A program made the translations under genes and the position numbers. From Rhodococcus qingshengii JCM 15477 (GTDB lineage: Bacteria > Actinomycetota > Actinomycetes > Mycobacteriales > Mycobacteriaceae), in contig NZ_CP096563.1 of the NCBI RefSeq assembly GCF_023221595.1, forward strand, positions 2,462,501 to 2,526,500: 64,000 bases of DNA, given 5' to 3'. The notes under the pieces are model-generated. The model searched no databases. It saw nothing but the letters and a program-made list of their open reading frames with translations, and was not told where the DNA came from. Below, piece by piece: positions 50,075 to 60,451 of this stretch (position 1 is the first letter of the stretch; each line of letters starts with the position of its first letter).

Positions 50075-51916
50075 TTACGGAACGTAGCGAACCGCGCCCT
50101 TGTCGGCGGACGTCGCCAGAGCGGCGTAGGCGCGCAGTGCTGTCGTCACGGTGCGCTGACGATCGACCGGCTGCCACGGGCGCTCCGAGGCCTCCATCTT
50201 CGCGCGTCGCTCGGCGAGGACGTCGTCGTCGACCAGGATCTCGAGCGTGCGCGAGGCGACGTCGATGCGAACCTGATCGCCGTTCTGGACGAGACCGATG
50301 ATTCCGCCTGCGGCAGCCTCGGGGGAGATGTGACCGATGGACAGCCCGGAGGTTCCGCCCGAGAAACGACCGTCGGTGATCAGCGCGCATTCCTTACCGA
50401 GGCCTGCGCCCTTGAGGAAGGCAGTGGGGTGCAGCATTTCCTGCATGCCGGGGCCGCCCTTGGGGCCTTCGTAGCGCACGACGAGAACGTCGCCGGCCTT
50501 GATCTTCTTCTGCAAGATGACCGAGACGGCTTCTTCTTGGGATTCGACGACGAGCGCCGGGCCCTGGAAGGAGAACAGTTCCTCGTCGATGCCGGCCGTC
50601 TTGAGGATTGCGCCGTCGAGTGCGATGTTGCCGCGCAGGACAACCAAGCCGCCTTCGACGGTGTAGGCGTTCTCGACGTCGCGGATACAGCCGCCGGCCG
50701 CATCGGTGTCGAGGGCAGACCAACGGTTGTCCGTGGAGAACGGTTCGATGGTGCGCACGCCGCCGGGAGCCGCGTGGAAGAGTTCGATTGCCTCGTCGGT
50801 TGCCTTGCCGGAGCGGATGTCCCAGTCGTCGAGCCACTGGTCGAAGCTCTTGGTGTGCACGGTGGACACGTCGGTTTCGAGGAGTCCGCCGCGGCGAAGC
50901 TCACCGAGCAGGGCGGGGATTCCGCCGGCGCGGTGGACGTCTTCCATGTGATAGTCCGAGTTGGGAGAGACCTTGGACAGGCACGGAACCTTTCGGCTGA
51001 TCGCGTCGATGGTGTCGAGGTCGAAGTCGACCTCGCCTTCCTGCGCCGCAGCCAGCGTGTGCAGGACGGTGTTGGTGGAACCGCCCATGGCGACGTCGAG
51101 AGCCATCGCGTTGCGGAACGCTGCCGGGGTCGCGATGTTGCGCGGCAGCACCGACTCGTCGCCGTCGCGGTAGTACTTGAGGGCCGCCTCGACCACGGTG
51201 GTGCCCGCACGAGAGAAGAGTGCGTGACGAGCCTTGTGAGTTGCCAGCGTGGAGCCGTTGCCCGGCAATGCGAGGCCGAGGGCCTCCGTCAGGCAGTTCA
51301 TGGAATTGGCGGTGAACATTCCGGAGCAGGACCCGCATGTCGGGCACGCGCTGCGCTCGACCTCGTCGAGGCCCTCGTCGGACACGGCATCGTTGGCAGA
51401 GGCGGAGATCGCGGTGATGAGGTCGGTGGGGGCTTGGGCCACGCCGCCGACGACCACTGCCTTACCGGCCTCCATCGGACCACCGGAGACGAAGACGGTC
51501 GGGATGTTCAGGCGCATCGCAGCGTTGAGCATGCCGGGAGTGATCTTGTCGCAGTTGGAGATACACACCAGTGCGTCGGCTGTGTGGGCGTTTGCCATGT
51601 ACTCGACCGAGTCGGCGATGATCTCGCGGCTCGGGAGCGAGTAGAGCATTCCGCCGTGGCCCATTGCGATGCCGTCGTCGACTGCGATGGTGTGGAACTC
51701 ACGAGCGACGCCGCCGGCCGCACTGATGGCCTCGGCAACGATCTCGCCCACGTTCTTGAGATGCACGTGGCCGGGTACGAACTGGGTGTACGAGTTCGCT
51801 ACGGCGACGATCGGCTTTCCGAAGTCGGAATCCGTCATTCCTGTGGCGCGCCACAGGGATCGGGCTCCGGCAGCATTACGTCCGATGGTGGTGGTGCGTG
51901 ACCTCAACGGGGGCAT
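50075..51916 (-). CDS. ilvD: Dihydroxy-acid dehydratase
   Basis: A 613-residue Fe-S dehydratase that forms 2-keto acids in valine and isoleucine synthesis. Cluster cysteines lie in [12 protein letters not shown] and [11 protein letters not shown]; the N-terminal [20 protein letters not shown] and C-terminal [17 protein letters not shown] are conserved. It stands next to ilvBNC but on the opposite strand, with the Cfp6-like gene between. M. tuberculosis keeps ilvD elsewhere, so this placement brings five branched-chain genes together. It ends at a strong terminator. Confidence 0.96.
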   Translation of the reverse strand: MPPLRSRTTTIGRNAAGARSLWRATGMTDSDFGKPIVAVANSYTQFVPGHVHLKNVGEIVAEAISAAGGVAREFHTIAVDDGIAMGHGGMLYSLPSREIIADSVEYMANAHTADALVCISNCDKITPGMLNAAMRLNIPTVFVSGGPMEAGKAVVVGGVAQAPTDLITAISASANDAVSDEGLDEVERSACPTCGSCSGMFTANSMNCLTEALGLALPGNGSTLATHKARHALFSRAGTTVVEAALKYYRDGDESVLPRNIATPAAFRNAMALDVAMGGSTNTVLHTLAAAQEGEVDFDLDTIDAISRKVPCLSKVSPNSDYHMEDVHRAGGIPALLGELRRGGLLETDVSTVHTKSFDQWLDDWDIRSGKATDEAIELFHAAPGGVRTIEPFSTDNRWSALDTDAAGGCIRDVENAYTVEGGLVVLRGNIALDGAILKTAGIDEELFSFQGPALVVESQEEAVSVILQKKIKAGDVLVVRYEGPKGGPGMQEMLHPTAFLKGAGLGKECALITDGRFSGGTSGLSIGHISPEAAAGGIIGLVQNGDQVRIDVASRTLEILVDDDVLAERRAKMEASERPWQPVDRQRTVTTALRAYAALATSADKGAVRYVP

Positions 51917-51988
51917 GGGCGTGTTCCTTATGTGATCGTTGCTGGTCCACTCAAATAGAAGCGAGGGCCTTTCAACGCTACTCGCGTG

Positions 51989-52531
51989 CTACGGGCGCTT
52001 CTCTTCGGGCTGGTCCTGTGTGTTCTCGACGAGCTCGGATTCTGCTTCTGCTTCTGCAGCTGCTTCTTCCTCTTCGGCTTCCTTGGCGGCGAAGGCTTCT
52101 GCGGCGGATGCGTAGGGATCGGTGATGCGGCCGCCGCTGGCGATCGCGATCTCGGGAAGCCTGACGAAGCTGACCGCAGGCAGGGTCACCTCGGTTCCGT
52201 CGGTGAGTTCCGCGCGCGCCCAACTCCGCTTCGGGAAGCGGAAACCCTTGACGTCGTCCCAGGCGAGGGTGCGCTTGGAGAACGTCGAGCGGACCTCGAG
52301 GCCGTCAGGGCTGACGGTGGTGCGCAGTCGCGCGACGAGATAGACGGCGATGATCGGAAGGATCAGCAACCAGCTGAAGGCGACGGGCCACCCGAAGATC
52401 GGGAAGCTGACCGCGAACAGAAGGAACGCGCACGCCATGTAAGCGAGCTGCGAAATGCGGATGACGTGCCGAAGTGGTTTCGGCGTGTGGGATGATTGAG
52501 CCGGTGGCACGGGCTGCTGCGAAGTTGACAC
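51989..52531 (-). CDS. PH-domain membrane protein (Cfp6-like)
   Basis: A 180-residue protein with two hydrophobic helices (AYMACAFLLFAVSFPIFGWP and AFSWLLILPIIAVYLVA) followed by a bacterial PH domain (RLRTTVSPDGLEVRSTF; RTLAWDDVKGFRFPKRSWAR). The tail is alanine/glutamate-rich and acidic. It matches Cfp6 (Rv3004), which also neighbours ilvB in mycobacteria. Function unknown. GTG start at 52531; the promoter must lie in the region shared with the ilvB leader. It lies 72 bp upstream of ilvD on the same strand. Confidence 0.85.
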   Translation of the reverse strand: MSTSQQPVPPAQSSHTPKPLRHVIRISQLAYMACAFLLFAVSFPIFGWPVAFSWLLILPIIAVYLVARLRTTVSPDGLEVRSTFSKRTLAWDDVKGFRFPKRSWARAELTDGTEVTLPAVSFVRLPEIAIASGGRITDPYASAAEAFAAKEAEEEEAAAEAEAESELVENTQDQPEEKRP

Positions 52532-52592
52532 CTCTACATCTTCGCATTGCAGCCGATGTATCTCAGATTCTGGGACGGTCGACTCACCAAGT

Positions 52593-52621
52593 TTGCCGTT
52601 CGCGACTAGCGCCTCTACTGT
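52593..52621 (+). promoter_or_regulatory. Promoter of the ilvBNC leader
   Basis: TTGCCG (52593-52598), a 17-bp spacer and TACTGT (52616-52621). The -10 ends seven bases before GTG 52629, so the mRNA should start at or within a base of the leader-peptide start codon. Confidence 0.65.
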
Positions 52622-52628
52622 CGAGTGC

Positions 52629-52676
52629 GTGAAACAGAATGAGTTGCTCGTAATCGGCCGGCGCGTCGTCGCCTGA
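52629..52676 (+). CDS. ilvB leader peptide
   Basis: A 15-residue ORF, MKQNELLVIGRRVVA (GTG start), followed by TGA. Six of 15 residues are branched-chain, with Leu-Leu-Val-Ile and Val-Val clusters, as expected of an attenuator that senses charged branched-chain tRNAs. No Shine-Dalgarno precedes it, and the placement of the -10 element indicates a leaderless mRNA. It lies 148 bp before ilvB, just ahead of a terminator-like hairpin. Confidence 0.8.
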   Translation: MKQNELLVIGRRVVA

Positions 52677-52744
52677 GTCGATTTTTCAACTCACCAGATA
52701 ACGACGCGCCACCCTCGCTCAGCAGATGCTGACGGGGGTTTTTT
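52660..52744 (+). promoter_or_regulatory. Transcription attenuator of ilvBNC
   Basis: GGCGCGTCGT (52660-52669, inside the Arg-Arg-Val-Val codons) is perfectly complementary to ACGACGCGCC (52701-52710). The terminator stem follows at once: 52711-52739 with core TCAGCA-GA-TGCTGA and outer ACCCTCG / CGGGGGT pairs (one bulge, one G-U), then TTTTTT. A further complement, TGAGTTG (52640-52646, Glu-Leu codons) with CAACTCA (52687-52693), is topologically exclusive with the first pair. Ribosome position on the leader should decide which stems form. Which fold is the antiterminator is not certain. Confidence 0.8.
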
Positions 52745-52776
52745 GTTGCCCGGAGCCAGAATCAGAGGATTTCCCA

Positions 52777-54717
52777 GTGAGCGCACCAACAGCACGGCCT
52801 CAACCCACGCCGCGCAAGTCAGGGACACCGAGCCCGACAACCGCGGCTGCCGCAACCCAGACGGCCAACCGTCGCCAGCTTCCGCCTGAGCGGGTAACCG
52901 GCGCGCAGTCTGTGGTTCGAGCCCTCGAAGAGCTCGAGGTCGACACGGTATTCGGCATTCCCGGCGGTGCCGTGCTCCCGGTTTACGACCCACTCTTCGA
53001 TTCGGTCAAGGTCCGCCACGTGCTCGTGCGCCACGAGCAGGGTGCAGGCCACGCTGCCACCGGTTACGCCCAGGCGACCGGCAAGGTCGGCGTCTGCATG
53101 GCCACCTCGGGTCCCGGTGCGACCAACCTGGTCACGCCGCTGGCCGACGCGCAGATGGACTCCGTTCCGATCGTCGCGATCACCGGGCAGGTGGCGCGCT
53201 CGCTGATCGGTACCGACGGCTTCCAGGAAGCCGATATCTCAGGCATCACGATGCCGGTCACCAAGCACAACTTCCTGATCACCGACGCGATCGACATCCC
53301 GCGCATCATGGCCGAGGCCTTCTACCTCGCGGCCAGCGGTCGCCCCGGCGCCGTCCTGGTCGATATCCCCAAGGACATCCTGCAGTCGCAGACCACGTTC
53401 TCGTGGCCGCCGGAGATGCGTCTGCCGGGCTACCGCCCGGTGACCAAGCCGCACGGCAAGCAGGTTCGTGAAGCTGCACGTCTGATCGCCGACGCCAAGT
53501 CGCCGGTTCTGTACGTCGGTGGCGGCGTCATCAAGTCCGACTCCTCGCCGGAGCTGCTCGAATTGGCCGAGCTGACCGGTATCCCCGTCGTCACCACGCT
53601 GATGGCCCGCGGCGCGTTCCCGGACAGCCACGACCTCAACTGCGGTATGCCGGGAATGCACGGCACCGTTGCCGCAGTCGCCGCTCTGCAGCGTAGCGAT
53701 CTACTGATCACCCTCGGTGCGCGTTTCGACGACCGCGTCACCGGTCAGCTGAATTCCTTCGCGCCCGACGCCAAGGTCATCCATGCCGACATCGACCCGG
53801 CCGAGATCGGCAAGAACCGCTACGCGGACGTCCCGATCGTGGGCGACTGCAAAGAGGTCATCACCGAACTCATCGAGGCGATCCGTGCCGACATGGCCAC
53901 GGGCACCACGTTCGACCTCACCGAGTGGTGGGCGTACCTGAACGACATCCGTCGTACGTACCCGCTGAGCTACGACCGTCCCACCGACGGTCAGCTGAGC
54001 CCGGAGTACGTCATCCAGACCGTCGGCAAGCTCGCAGGACCGGATGCCATCTACTGCGCCGGCGTCGGTCAGCACCAGATGTGGGCCGCGCAGTTCGTCG
54101 GCTACGAGAAGCCGCGCACGTGGCTCAACTCGGGCGGGCTCGGCACCATGGGGTACGCGGTTCCCGCAGCCATGGGCGCCAAGATGGGTATGCCCGACAC
54201 CGAGGTGTGGGCGATCGACGGCGACGGCTGCTTCCAGATGACCAATCAGGAACTCGCAACCTGTGCCCTCGAAGGTATCCCGATCAAGGTTGCCCTCATC
54301 AACAACGGCAACCTCGGCATGGTGCGTCAGTGGCAGACACTCTTCTACGAAGAGCGCTACTCCAACACCAACCTCGGAACGCACGGCGCCATCCGCATCC
54401 CGGACTTCGTGAAGCTCGCAGAAGCATTGGGCTGCCACGGAATTCGTGTCGAGCGTGAAGAAGATGTCGAGGCTGCGATCCGTGAGGCGCAGTCCATCAA
54501 CGACAAGCCTGTCGTGATCGACTTCATCGTCACTGCCGACGCACAGGTGTGGCCGATGGTCGCTGCCGGAACGAGCAACGACGAAATCATGGCGGCCCGG
54601 GGCATCCGGCCGCTGTTCGACGACGACGAGGCAGTTGCCGAGCCCGCCGTCATCCACGAAGCCATGTCACGCGAGCAAGCCGGACCCGCCGCGGGCACAG
54701 GGGAGGATCAGAAGTGA
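52777..54717 (+). CDS. ilvB: Acetolactate synthase large subunit
   Basis: A 646-residue ThDP enzyme that makes acetolactate and acetohydroxybutyrate, the first common step of branched-chain amino acid synthesis. Order: N-terminal ThDP-binding domain ([29 protein letters not shown] with catalytic Glu), central FAD domain, C-terminal ThDP domain ([26 protein letters not shown]). The first 45 residues are a Pro/Thr/Ala-rich extension. GTG 52777 is preceded by AGAGGA. Translationally coupled to ilvN, and controlled by the attenuator upstream. Confidence 0.97.
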   Translation: MSAPTARPQPTPRKSGTPSPTTAAAATQTANRRQLPPERVTGAQSVVRALEELEVDTVFGIPGGAVLPVYDPLFDSVKVRHVLVRHEQGAGHAATGYAQATGKVGVCMATSGPGATNLVTPLADAQMDSVPIVAITGQVARSLIGTDGFQEADISGITMPVTKHNFLITDAIDIPRIMAEAFYLAASGRPGAVLVDIPKDILQSQTTFSWPPEMRLPGYRPVTKPHGKQVREAARLIADAKSPVLYVGGGVIKSDSSPELLELAELTGIPVVTTLMARGAFPDSHDLNCGMPGMHGTVAAVAALQRSDLLITLGARFDDRVTGQLNSFAPDAKVIHADIDPAEIGKNRYADVPIVGDCKEVITELIEAIRADMATGTTFDLTEWWAYLNDIRRTYPLSYDRPTDGQLSPEYVIQTVGKLAGPDAIYCAGVGQHQMWAAQFVGYEKPRTWLNSGGLGTMGYAVPAAMGAKMGMPDTEVWAIDGDGCFQMTNQELATCALEGIPIKVALINNGNLGMVRQWQTLFYEERYSNTNLGTHGAIRIPDFVKLAEALGCHGIRVEREEDVEAAIREAQSINDKPVVIDFIVTADAQVWPMVAAGTSNDEIMAARGIRPLFDDDEAVAEPAVIHEAMSREQAGPAAGTGEDQK

Positions 54718-55217
54718 GCACCAGTCACACCCTCAGTGTTCTCGTCGAGGACAAGCCAGGCGTGCTGGCTCGCGTCTCCGCACTTTTCTCCCGCCGCGGA
54801 TTCAACATCGAATCCCTTGCGGTGGGCGGAACCGAGATCCCCGAGATCTCACGTATGACCATCGTCGTCACGGTCGACGAGTTCCCTCTCGAGCAGGTGA
54901 CGAAGCAGCTCAACAAGCTGATCAACGTCATCAAGATCGTCGAGCAGGACGGTGAAGCATCCGTCGCTCGCGAGCTCGTGCTCATCAAGGTGCGCGCTGA
55001 TGCAAGCGTGCGCACGCAGGTCATCGAAACGGTGAACCTGTTCCGCGCCAAGGTGATCGACGTCTCTCCGGAGTCCGTCACCATCGAGGCGACCGGTACT
55101 CGGTCCAAGCTGGATGCACTGCTGCGGATGCTTGATCCGTACGGTATCCGGGAGATCGTTCAGTCCGGGGTCGTGGCAGTCGGTCGAGGGCCGAAGTCGA
55201 TCACGGCCACCCGCTAG
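54714..55217 (+). CDS. ilvN: Acetolactate synthase regulatory subunit
   Basis: A 167-residue regulatory subunit that activates IlvB and mediates valine feedback. N-terminal ACT domain [20 protein letters not shown] with [13 protein letters not shown]; the C-terminal half is the conserved IlvH-type domain ([14 protein letters not shown] [20 protein letters not shown]). GTG start overlapping the ilvB stop by four bases. ilvC follows 41 bases downstream. Confidence 0.96.
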   Translation: MSTSHTLSVLVEDKPGVLARVSALFSRRGFNIESLAVGGTEIPEISRMTIVVTVDEFPLEQVTKQLNKLINVIKIVEQDGEASVARELVLIKVRADASVRTQVIETVNLFRAKVIDVSPESVTIEATGTRSKLDALLRMLDPYGIREIVQSGVVAVGRGPKSITATR

Positions 55218-55234
55218 TACTTTTAGACACGTAA

Positions 55235-56272
<1,038 letters not shown>

Positions 56273-56307
56273 TTCGCAGTTTCACGCTCCACGTCTCCAC
56301 TGGCCTG

Positions 56308-56346
56308 ATGCCGCGCCGGTTCAATTACGTTGAACCAGCGCGGCAT
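56308..56346 (+). terminator. Hairpin after ilvC
   Basis: ATGCCGCGCCGGTTCAA (56308-56324) and TTGAACCAGCGCGGCAT (56330-56346): 16 of 17 pairs, 5-base loop. It separates ilvBNC from serA. No T-tract. Confidence 0.7.
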
Positions 56347-56477
56347 TGGGCCGGAGTCGTTTTCCGGGTCGTCTGAGTCCGGATTCATATTCCATCGAGA
56401 ATTTGCCCGCGAATGTGTCCACTATGTGGTATTGCCTACCGCGTTGTGGATTCCAAGTGAGCGCGCACTAAACTATC

Positions 56478-56492
56478 GGTGGTTAAACCACC
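56478..56492. promoter_or_regulatory. Palindrome upstream of serA
   Basis: GGTGGTT-A-AACCACC, a perfect 7-bp inverted repeat 31 bp before the serA start. Possible operator, or a hairpin in the leader. Confidence 0.35.
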
Positions 56493-56522
56493 TTCACACC
56501 CACCTAATCAGGGAGTTTGCAC

Positions 56523-58115
56523 GTGAGCCAGCCTGGCCGTCCCGTTGTTCTGATCGCCGACAAGCTCGCGCCGTCCACAGTCGAGGCGCTCGGTGACGGT
56601 GTGGAGGTGCGTTGGGTCGACGGACCCGACCGCCCGGCGCTGCTCGCCGCGGTACCCGAGGCCGACGCGATTCTCGTCCGTTCCGCCACTACCGTCGACG
56701 CCGAGGTTCTGGCTGCCGGCACCAAGCTGAAGATCATCGGCCGCGCCGGTGTCGGCCTGGACAACGTCGAGATCCCCGCAGCCACCGAGCGCGGCGTGAT
56801 GGTCGTCAACGCACCGACCTCCAACATTCACTCCGCTGCCGAGCACGCTGTCGCGCTCCTCATGTCGACCGCTCGCCAGATTCCCGCAGCAGACAAGACC
56901 CTGCGTGAGAACACCTGGAAGCGAAGCAAGTTCAACGGTGTCGAGATCCTCGGCAAGACCGTCGGTGTCGTCGGACTCGGCCGCATCGGCCAGCTCTTCG
57001 CGCAGCGTCTCGCTGCGTTCGAGACCACGATCATCGCGTACGACCCCTACCTGCCCGCAGCGCGCGCAGCGCAGCTCGGCATCGAACTGGTCACCATCGA
57101 CGAGCTCGTCGAGCGCGCCGACTTCATCTCCGTGCACCTGCCCAAGACCAAGGAAACGGCCGGCCTGATCAACGCCGAGCGCCTCGCCAAGGCCAAGGAC
57201 GGCGTCATCATCGTCAACGCCGCTCGCGGTGGTCTGATCGACGAAGATGCGCTCTACGACGCACTCGTCTCCGGCAAGGTCCGAGGCGCCGGTCTCGACG
57301 TGTTCAGCACCGAGCCGTGCACCGATTCCAAGCTTTTCGAGCTCGACAACGTCGTTGTCACCCCGCACCTCGGAGCATCGACGTCCGAGGCTCAGGACCG
57401 CGCAGGCATCGACGTGGCCAAGAGTGTTCTCCTCGCTCTGGCAGGCGAATTCGTTCCCGAGGCTGTCAACGTCTCCGGCGGCCCCGTGGGCGAAGAAGTT
57501 GCTCCGTGGCTCGAGCTCGTCCGCAAGCTCGGTCTCCTCGCTGCGACGTTGTCGCCCGAAGCTGTGCAGACCGTGCAGGTTGTCGCCACCGGCGAGCTGT
57601 CTGCCGAAACCGTCGACATCCTCGGACTGGCTGCACTGCGCGGTGTGTTCTCCGCCAGCAGCGATGAGGCTGTCACGTTCGTCAACGCTCCGGCACTGGC
57701 CGAGCAGCGCGGCGTGACCGTGTCGGTCGAGAAGCACTCCGAGGCTCTTGCTCACCGCAGCGCGGTCGAGGTGCGTGCAGTTGCCGCCGACGGCACGGTC
57801 ACGTCGGTCACGGGCGCACTCACCGGTCTGCAGCAGGTCGAGAAGATCGTCAACATCAACGGACGCAGCTTCGACCTGCGCGCCGAGGGCCACAACATCG
57901 TCGTTCACTACAGCGATCGCCCGGGCGTTCTCGGTGTCCTCGGCACCGTCCTCGGAAACGCGGGCGTCGACATCCTCGCAGCAGCACTGAGCCAGGATGC
58001 CGAAGGCGAAGGCGCCACTGTCATCTTGCGCGTCGATCGCGTCGTCGGTGACGCCGAGGTCGAGGCAATCGTCTCGCAGCTCGACGCTCGCGTCGCCCAG
58101 GTCGACCTTTCCTGA
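56523..58115 (+). CDS. serA: D-3-phosphoglycerate dehydrogenase
   Basis: A 530-residue first enzyme of serine synthesis, oxidising 3-phosphoglycerate with NAD. Nucleotide motif [16 protein letters not shown], active-site [13 protein letters not shown] and the His of [15 protein letters not shown]. From about residue 310 come the intervening ASB domain and a C-terminal ACT domain ([20 protein letters not shown]), the long form typical of actinobacteria and subject to serine inhibition. GTG start with GGGAG upstream. Followed after eight bases by a conserved repeat-family hairpin, then leuB. Confidence 0.97.
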   Translation: MSQPGRPVVLIADKLAPSTVEALGDGVEVRWVDGPDRPALLAAVPEADAILVRSATTVDAEVLAAGTKLKIIGRAGVGLDNVEIPAATERGVMVVNAPTSNIHSAAEHAVALLMSTARQIPAADKTLRENTWKRSKFNGVEILGKTVGVVGLGRIGQLFAQRLAAFETTIIAYDPYLPAARAAQLGIELVTIDELVERADFISVHLPKTKETAGLINAERLAKAKDGVIIVNAARGGLIDEDALYDALVSGKVRGAGLDVFSTEPCTDSKLFELDNVVVTPHLGASTSEAQDRAGIDVAKSVLLALAGEFVPEAVNVSGGPVGEEVAPWLELVRKLGLLAATLSPEAVQTVQVVATGELSAETVDILGLAALRGVFSASSDEAVTFVNAPALAEQRGVTVSVEKHSEALAHRSAVEVRAVAADGTVTSVTGALTGLQQVEKIVNINGRSFDLRAEGHNIVVHYSDRPGVLGVLGTVLGNAGVDILAAALSQDAEGEGATVILRVDRVVGDAEVEAIVSQLDARVAQVDLS

Positions 58116-58123
58116 TTGTTTTT

Positions 58124-58169
58124 GCTGTGCGCCTTTATCAACCGCCCGCGGTTGATAAAGGCGCACAGC
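58124..58169 (+). terminator. Conserved hairpin between serA and leuB (repeat family)
   Basis: Perfect 20-bp arms (58124-58143 starts GCTGTGCGCCTTTATC; 58150-58169 ends AAAGGCGCACAGC) with loop GCCCGC. Nearly identical to the elements behind etfA and gatA. It lies eight bases after the serA stop and 20 bases before leuB, which reads the same way, so leuB expression depends on read-through or on another promoter. Confidence 0.75.
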
Positions 58170-58189
58170 TCTACTGAGATGAGGACTCC

Positions 58190-59203
58190 ATGAAGCTTGC
58201 GGTCATTCCGGGTGACGGAATCGGCGTCGAGGTCACAGCCGAAGCGCTCAAGGTGCTCGGCAAGTTGGTTCCGGATCTGGAAACCACCGAATACGATCTC
58301 GGTGCCCGTCGCTACAACGCCACCGGCGAGTTGCTTCCGGCGGACGAGCTGGACCAGATTCGTCAGCACGACGCAATCCTGTTGGGCGCCATCGGTGATC
58401 CGCGGATCGTCGCACCCGGCATCCTCGAGCGTGGTCTGCTGCTGAACATGCGCTTCCAGCTCGATCATCACGTGAACCTTCGCCCCGCACAGCTGTATCC
58501 GGGTGCGCTGTCGCCGTTGGCGGCCCAGCCGGAGATCGACTTCGTCGTGGTTCGTGAAGGCACCGAGGGTCCGTACACCGGAAACGGTGGAGCGATCCGC
58601 GTCGGCACCGATCACGAGATCGCAACCGAGGTGTCGATCAATACCTGGTTCGGTGCCGAGCGCGTGGTGCGTTACGCATTTGCCTTGGCGCAGACCCGGT
58701 CCAAGCACCTCACCTTGATTCACAAGACCAACGTGCTCTCCAACGCGGGCGCAATCTGGACGCGTGCAATCGAGACCGTCGGTGCCGAGTTCCCGGACGT
58801 CGAAACCGCGTACTGCCACATCGACGCGGCCACGATCTACATGGTCACCGACCCGTCGCGCTTCGACGTGATCGTCACGGACAACCTCTTCGGTGACATC
58901 ATCACCGACCTCGCCGGCGCCGTAACCGGTGGCATCGGTTTGGCCGCAAGCGGAAACATCGATGCCTCGGGTACCAACCCGTCGATGTTCGAGCCCGTAC
59001 ACGGCAGTGCTCCGGACATCGCCGGCAAGGGAATCGCTGATCCCACCGCCGCGATCCTCTCGGCCGCACTGCTTCTTCGCCATCTCGGACGCGAGGACGA
59101 CGCCGCTCGGGTCGAGGCTGTGGTCGCTGCCGACCTGGCTACCCGCGGCGAAGGTCCCATCTCCACAACGGAGATCGGCGACCGGATCACTGCAGCGCTG
59201 TAA
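58190..59203 (+). CDS. leuB: 3-isopropylmalate dehydrogenase
   Basis: A 337-residue NAD-dependent decarboxylating dehydrogenase of leucine synthesis. Conserved: [30 protein letters not shown], the catalytic Lys in [12 protein letters not shown], metal aspartates in [20 protein letters not shown] and [20 protein letters not shown] start with TGAGG upstream. The short gap to serA is filled by the hairpin, so a promoter inside it or in serA is likely. A terminator follows. Confidence 0.96.
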   Translation: MKLAVIPGDGIGVEVTAEALKVLGKLVPDLETTEYDLGARRYNATGELLPADELDQIRQHDAILLGAIGDPRIVAPGILERGLLLNMRFQLDHHVNLRPAQLYPGALSPLAAQPEIDFVVVREGTEGPYTGNGGAIRVGTDHEIATEVSINTWFGAERVVRYAFALAQTRSKHLTLIHKTNVLSNAGAIWTRAIETVGAEFPDVETAYCHIDAATIYMVTDPSRFDVIVTDNLFGDIITDLAGAVTGGIGLAASGNIDASGTNPSMFEPVHGSAPDIAGKGIADPTAAILSAALLLRHLGREDDAARVEAVVAADLATRGEGPISTTEIGDRITAAL

Positions 59204-59219
59204 GGAATTCTTTCACGAG

Positions 59220-59257
59220 ACTGACGCGCGTAAGCCTTGCGGCTTGCGCGCGTCAGT
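59220..59257 (+). terminator. Hairpin after leuB
   Basis: ACTGACGCGCGTAAGCC (59220-59236) and GGCTTGCGCGCGTCAGT (59241-59257), 17 pairs with one G-U, loop TTGC. No long T-tract. Confidence 0.8.
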
Positions 59258-59287
59258 CGTTTCCGGCACCCCGATAGACTGGCCGGC

Positions 59288-60061
59288 ATGCGTCTTGGTC
59301 GAATTGCCAGTCCCGATGGTGTTGCGTTCGTCAGTATCGAAGGTGAAGAGGATGCCCTCGTCGCCAAGGAAATTGCGGAGCACCCGTTCGGGAACCCCAC
59401 ATTTACCGGCCGAAGTTGGCCGCTCGCCGATGTTCGTCTGCTGGCTCCGATTCTCGCCAGCAAGGTGATCTGCATCGGCAAGAATTATGCAGATCACATC
59501 GCGGAGATGGGCGGAGAGGCTCCCGCGGACCCCGTGATCTTCCTCAAGCCAAACACGTCCATAGTTGGCCCGGGTGCCCCGATCGTCTTGCCTCCCACCT
59601 CGAACGAGGTGCACTTCGAGGGTGAACTCGCGGTCGTCATCGGTCAACCGTGCAAGGACGTTCCGGCGGCGAAGGCGTTGAGCGTGGTCCTCGGTTACAC
59701 GATCGCCAACGACGTGTCGGCGCGAGATCATCAGCGTCACGACGGGCAGTGGACGCGCGCGAAGGGCCACGACACTTTCTGCCCACTCGGCCCCTGGATC
59801 GAAACCAGTCTGGATGCGTCCGACGTCGATATCAAGACCGAGGTGAACGGCCAGGTCAAGCAGGACAGCAGCACGGCTTTTCTCCTCCACGACATTCCGA
59901 AGATCATCGAGTGGATCTCGGCGGTGATGACTCTCTTGCCTGGCGACGTCATCCTCACCGGCACCCCCGCCGGAGTAGGCCCGATCGTCGACGGCGATTC
60001 CGTGTCGGTCACGGTCTCGGGGATCGGCACGCTCACGAACCCGGTGACCGCCAAGAGCTGA
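59288..60061 (+). CDS. Fumarylacetoacetate hydrolase family protein (Rv2993c-like)
   Basis: A 257-residue FAH-fold enzyme. Metal-binding motif EVHFEGELAVVIG, preceded by CIGKNYADHIAEMGG and followed by GYTIANDVSARDHQ and ILTGTPAGVGPI. Relatives include HHDD isomerase/OPET decarboxylase and acylpyruvases; in this position, before gltX, it is Rv2993c. The exact substrate is undetermined, with acylpyruvate or oxaloacetate the likely types. TAGACT ends seven bases before the ATG and no Shine-Dalgarno is seen, so it is probably leaderless. Confidence 0.88.
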   Translation: MRLGRIASPDGVAFVSIEGEEDALVAKEIAEHPFGNPTFTGRSWPLADVRLLAPILASKVICIGKNYADHIAEMGGEAPADPVIFLKPNTSIVGPGAPIVLPPTSNEVHFEGELAVVIGQPCKDVPAAKALSVVLGYTIANDVSARDHQRHDGQWTRAKGHDTFCPLGPWIETSLDASDVDIKTEVNGQVKQDSSTAFLLHDIPKIIEWISAVMTLLPGDVILTGTPAGVGPIVDGDSVSVTVSGIGTLTNPVTAKS

Positions 60062-60090
60062 TCTGACCCGGTTCGTTCAGTCACGCGACT

Positions 60091-60124
60091 ACGGAGGCCC
60101 CATCCAACCGGATGGGGCCTCCGT
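60091..60124 (+). terminator. Terminator after the FAH-family gene
   Basis: ACGGAGGCCCCATCC (60091-60105), loop AACC, GGATGGGGCCTCCGT (60110-60124): a perfect 15-bp stem 29 bases after the stop. Confidence 0.85.
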
Positions 60125-60451
60125 CGTGGTGTGAGGTCGAGAGGTGTCTGTCGCAGAAAAGTTGCAAGATGGTAACTATCGCCAGTGGATTGATCGGGAT
60201 TGCCAACCGACTCGAAGAAATCAGGCTCCGGGACTGACCTGCGGGTTTCATGACCCAGGCGAAGCTTCGCCTCTGATCCTCCTGGCGTTATGTCGGATTT
60301 GGCCAGTTTGGGAGAGTTCGCCATACGGTTTGCTGTCGCGGCCCGTAACAGACCAAATTCCCTGAAATGTAACGCTGAGCAGTAGGGTGACCGATAACTG
60401 GATAGAAGCCGATGGGGCAATCGAGTGGATTGCGCAGAAACGCGGTGATAC
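60125..60451. other. Upstream region of alkB
   Basis: About 330 bp, visibly richer in A/T than the coding sequence around it, especially 60160-60220. It contains a perfect 16-bp palindrome, AGGCGAAGCTTCGCCT (60257-60272), and a looser TTTGCTGT...ACAGACCAAA symmetry near 60330-60357. An open frame at 60144-60365 has no ribosome site or recognisable fold and is not called. Probably the regulatory region of alkB. Confidence 0.45.

Noticed and set aside
60144..60365. 73-codon open frame upstream of alkB
   Set aside because: GTG start without ribosome site, low-GC codon use, no fold signal; more likely regulatory sequence.
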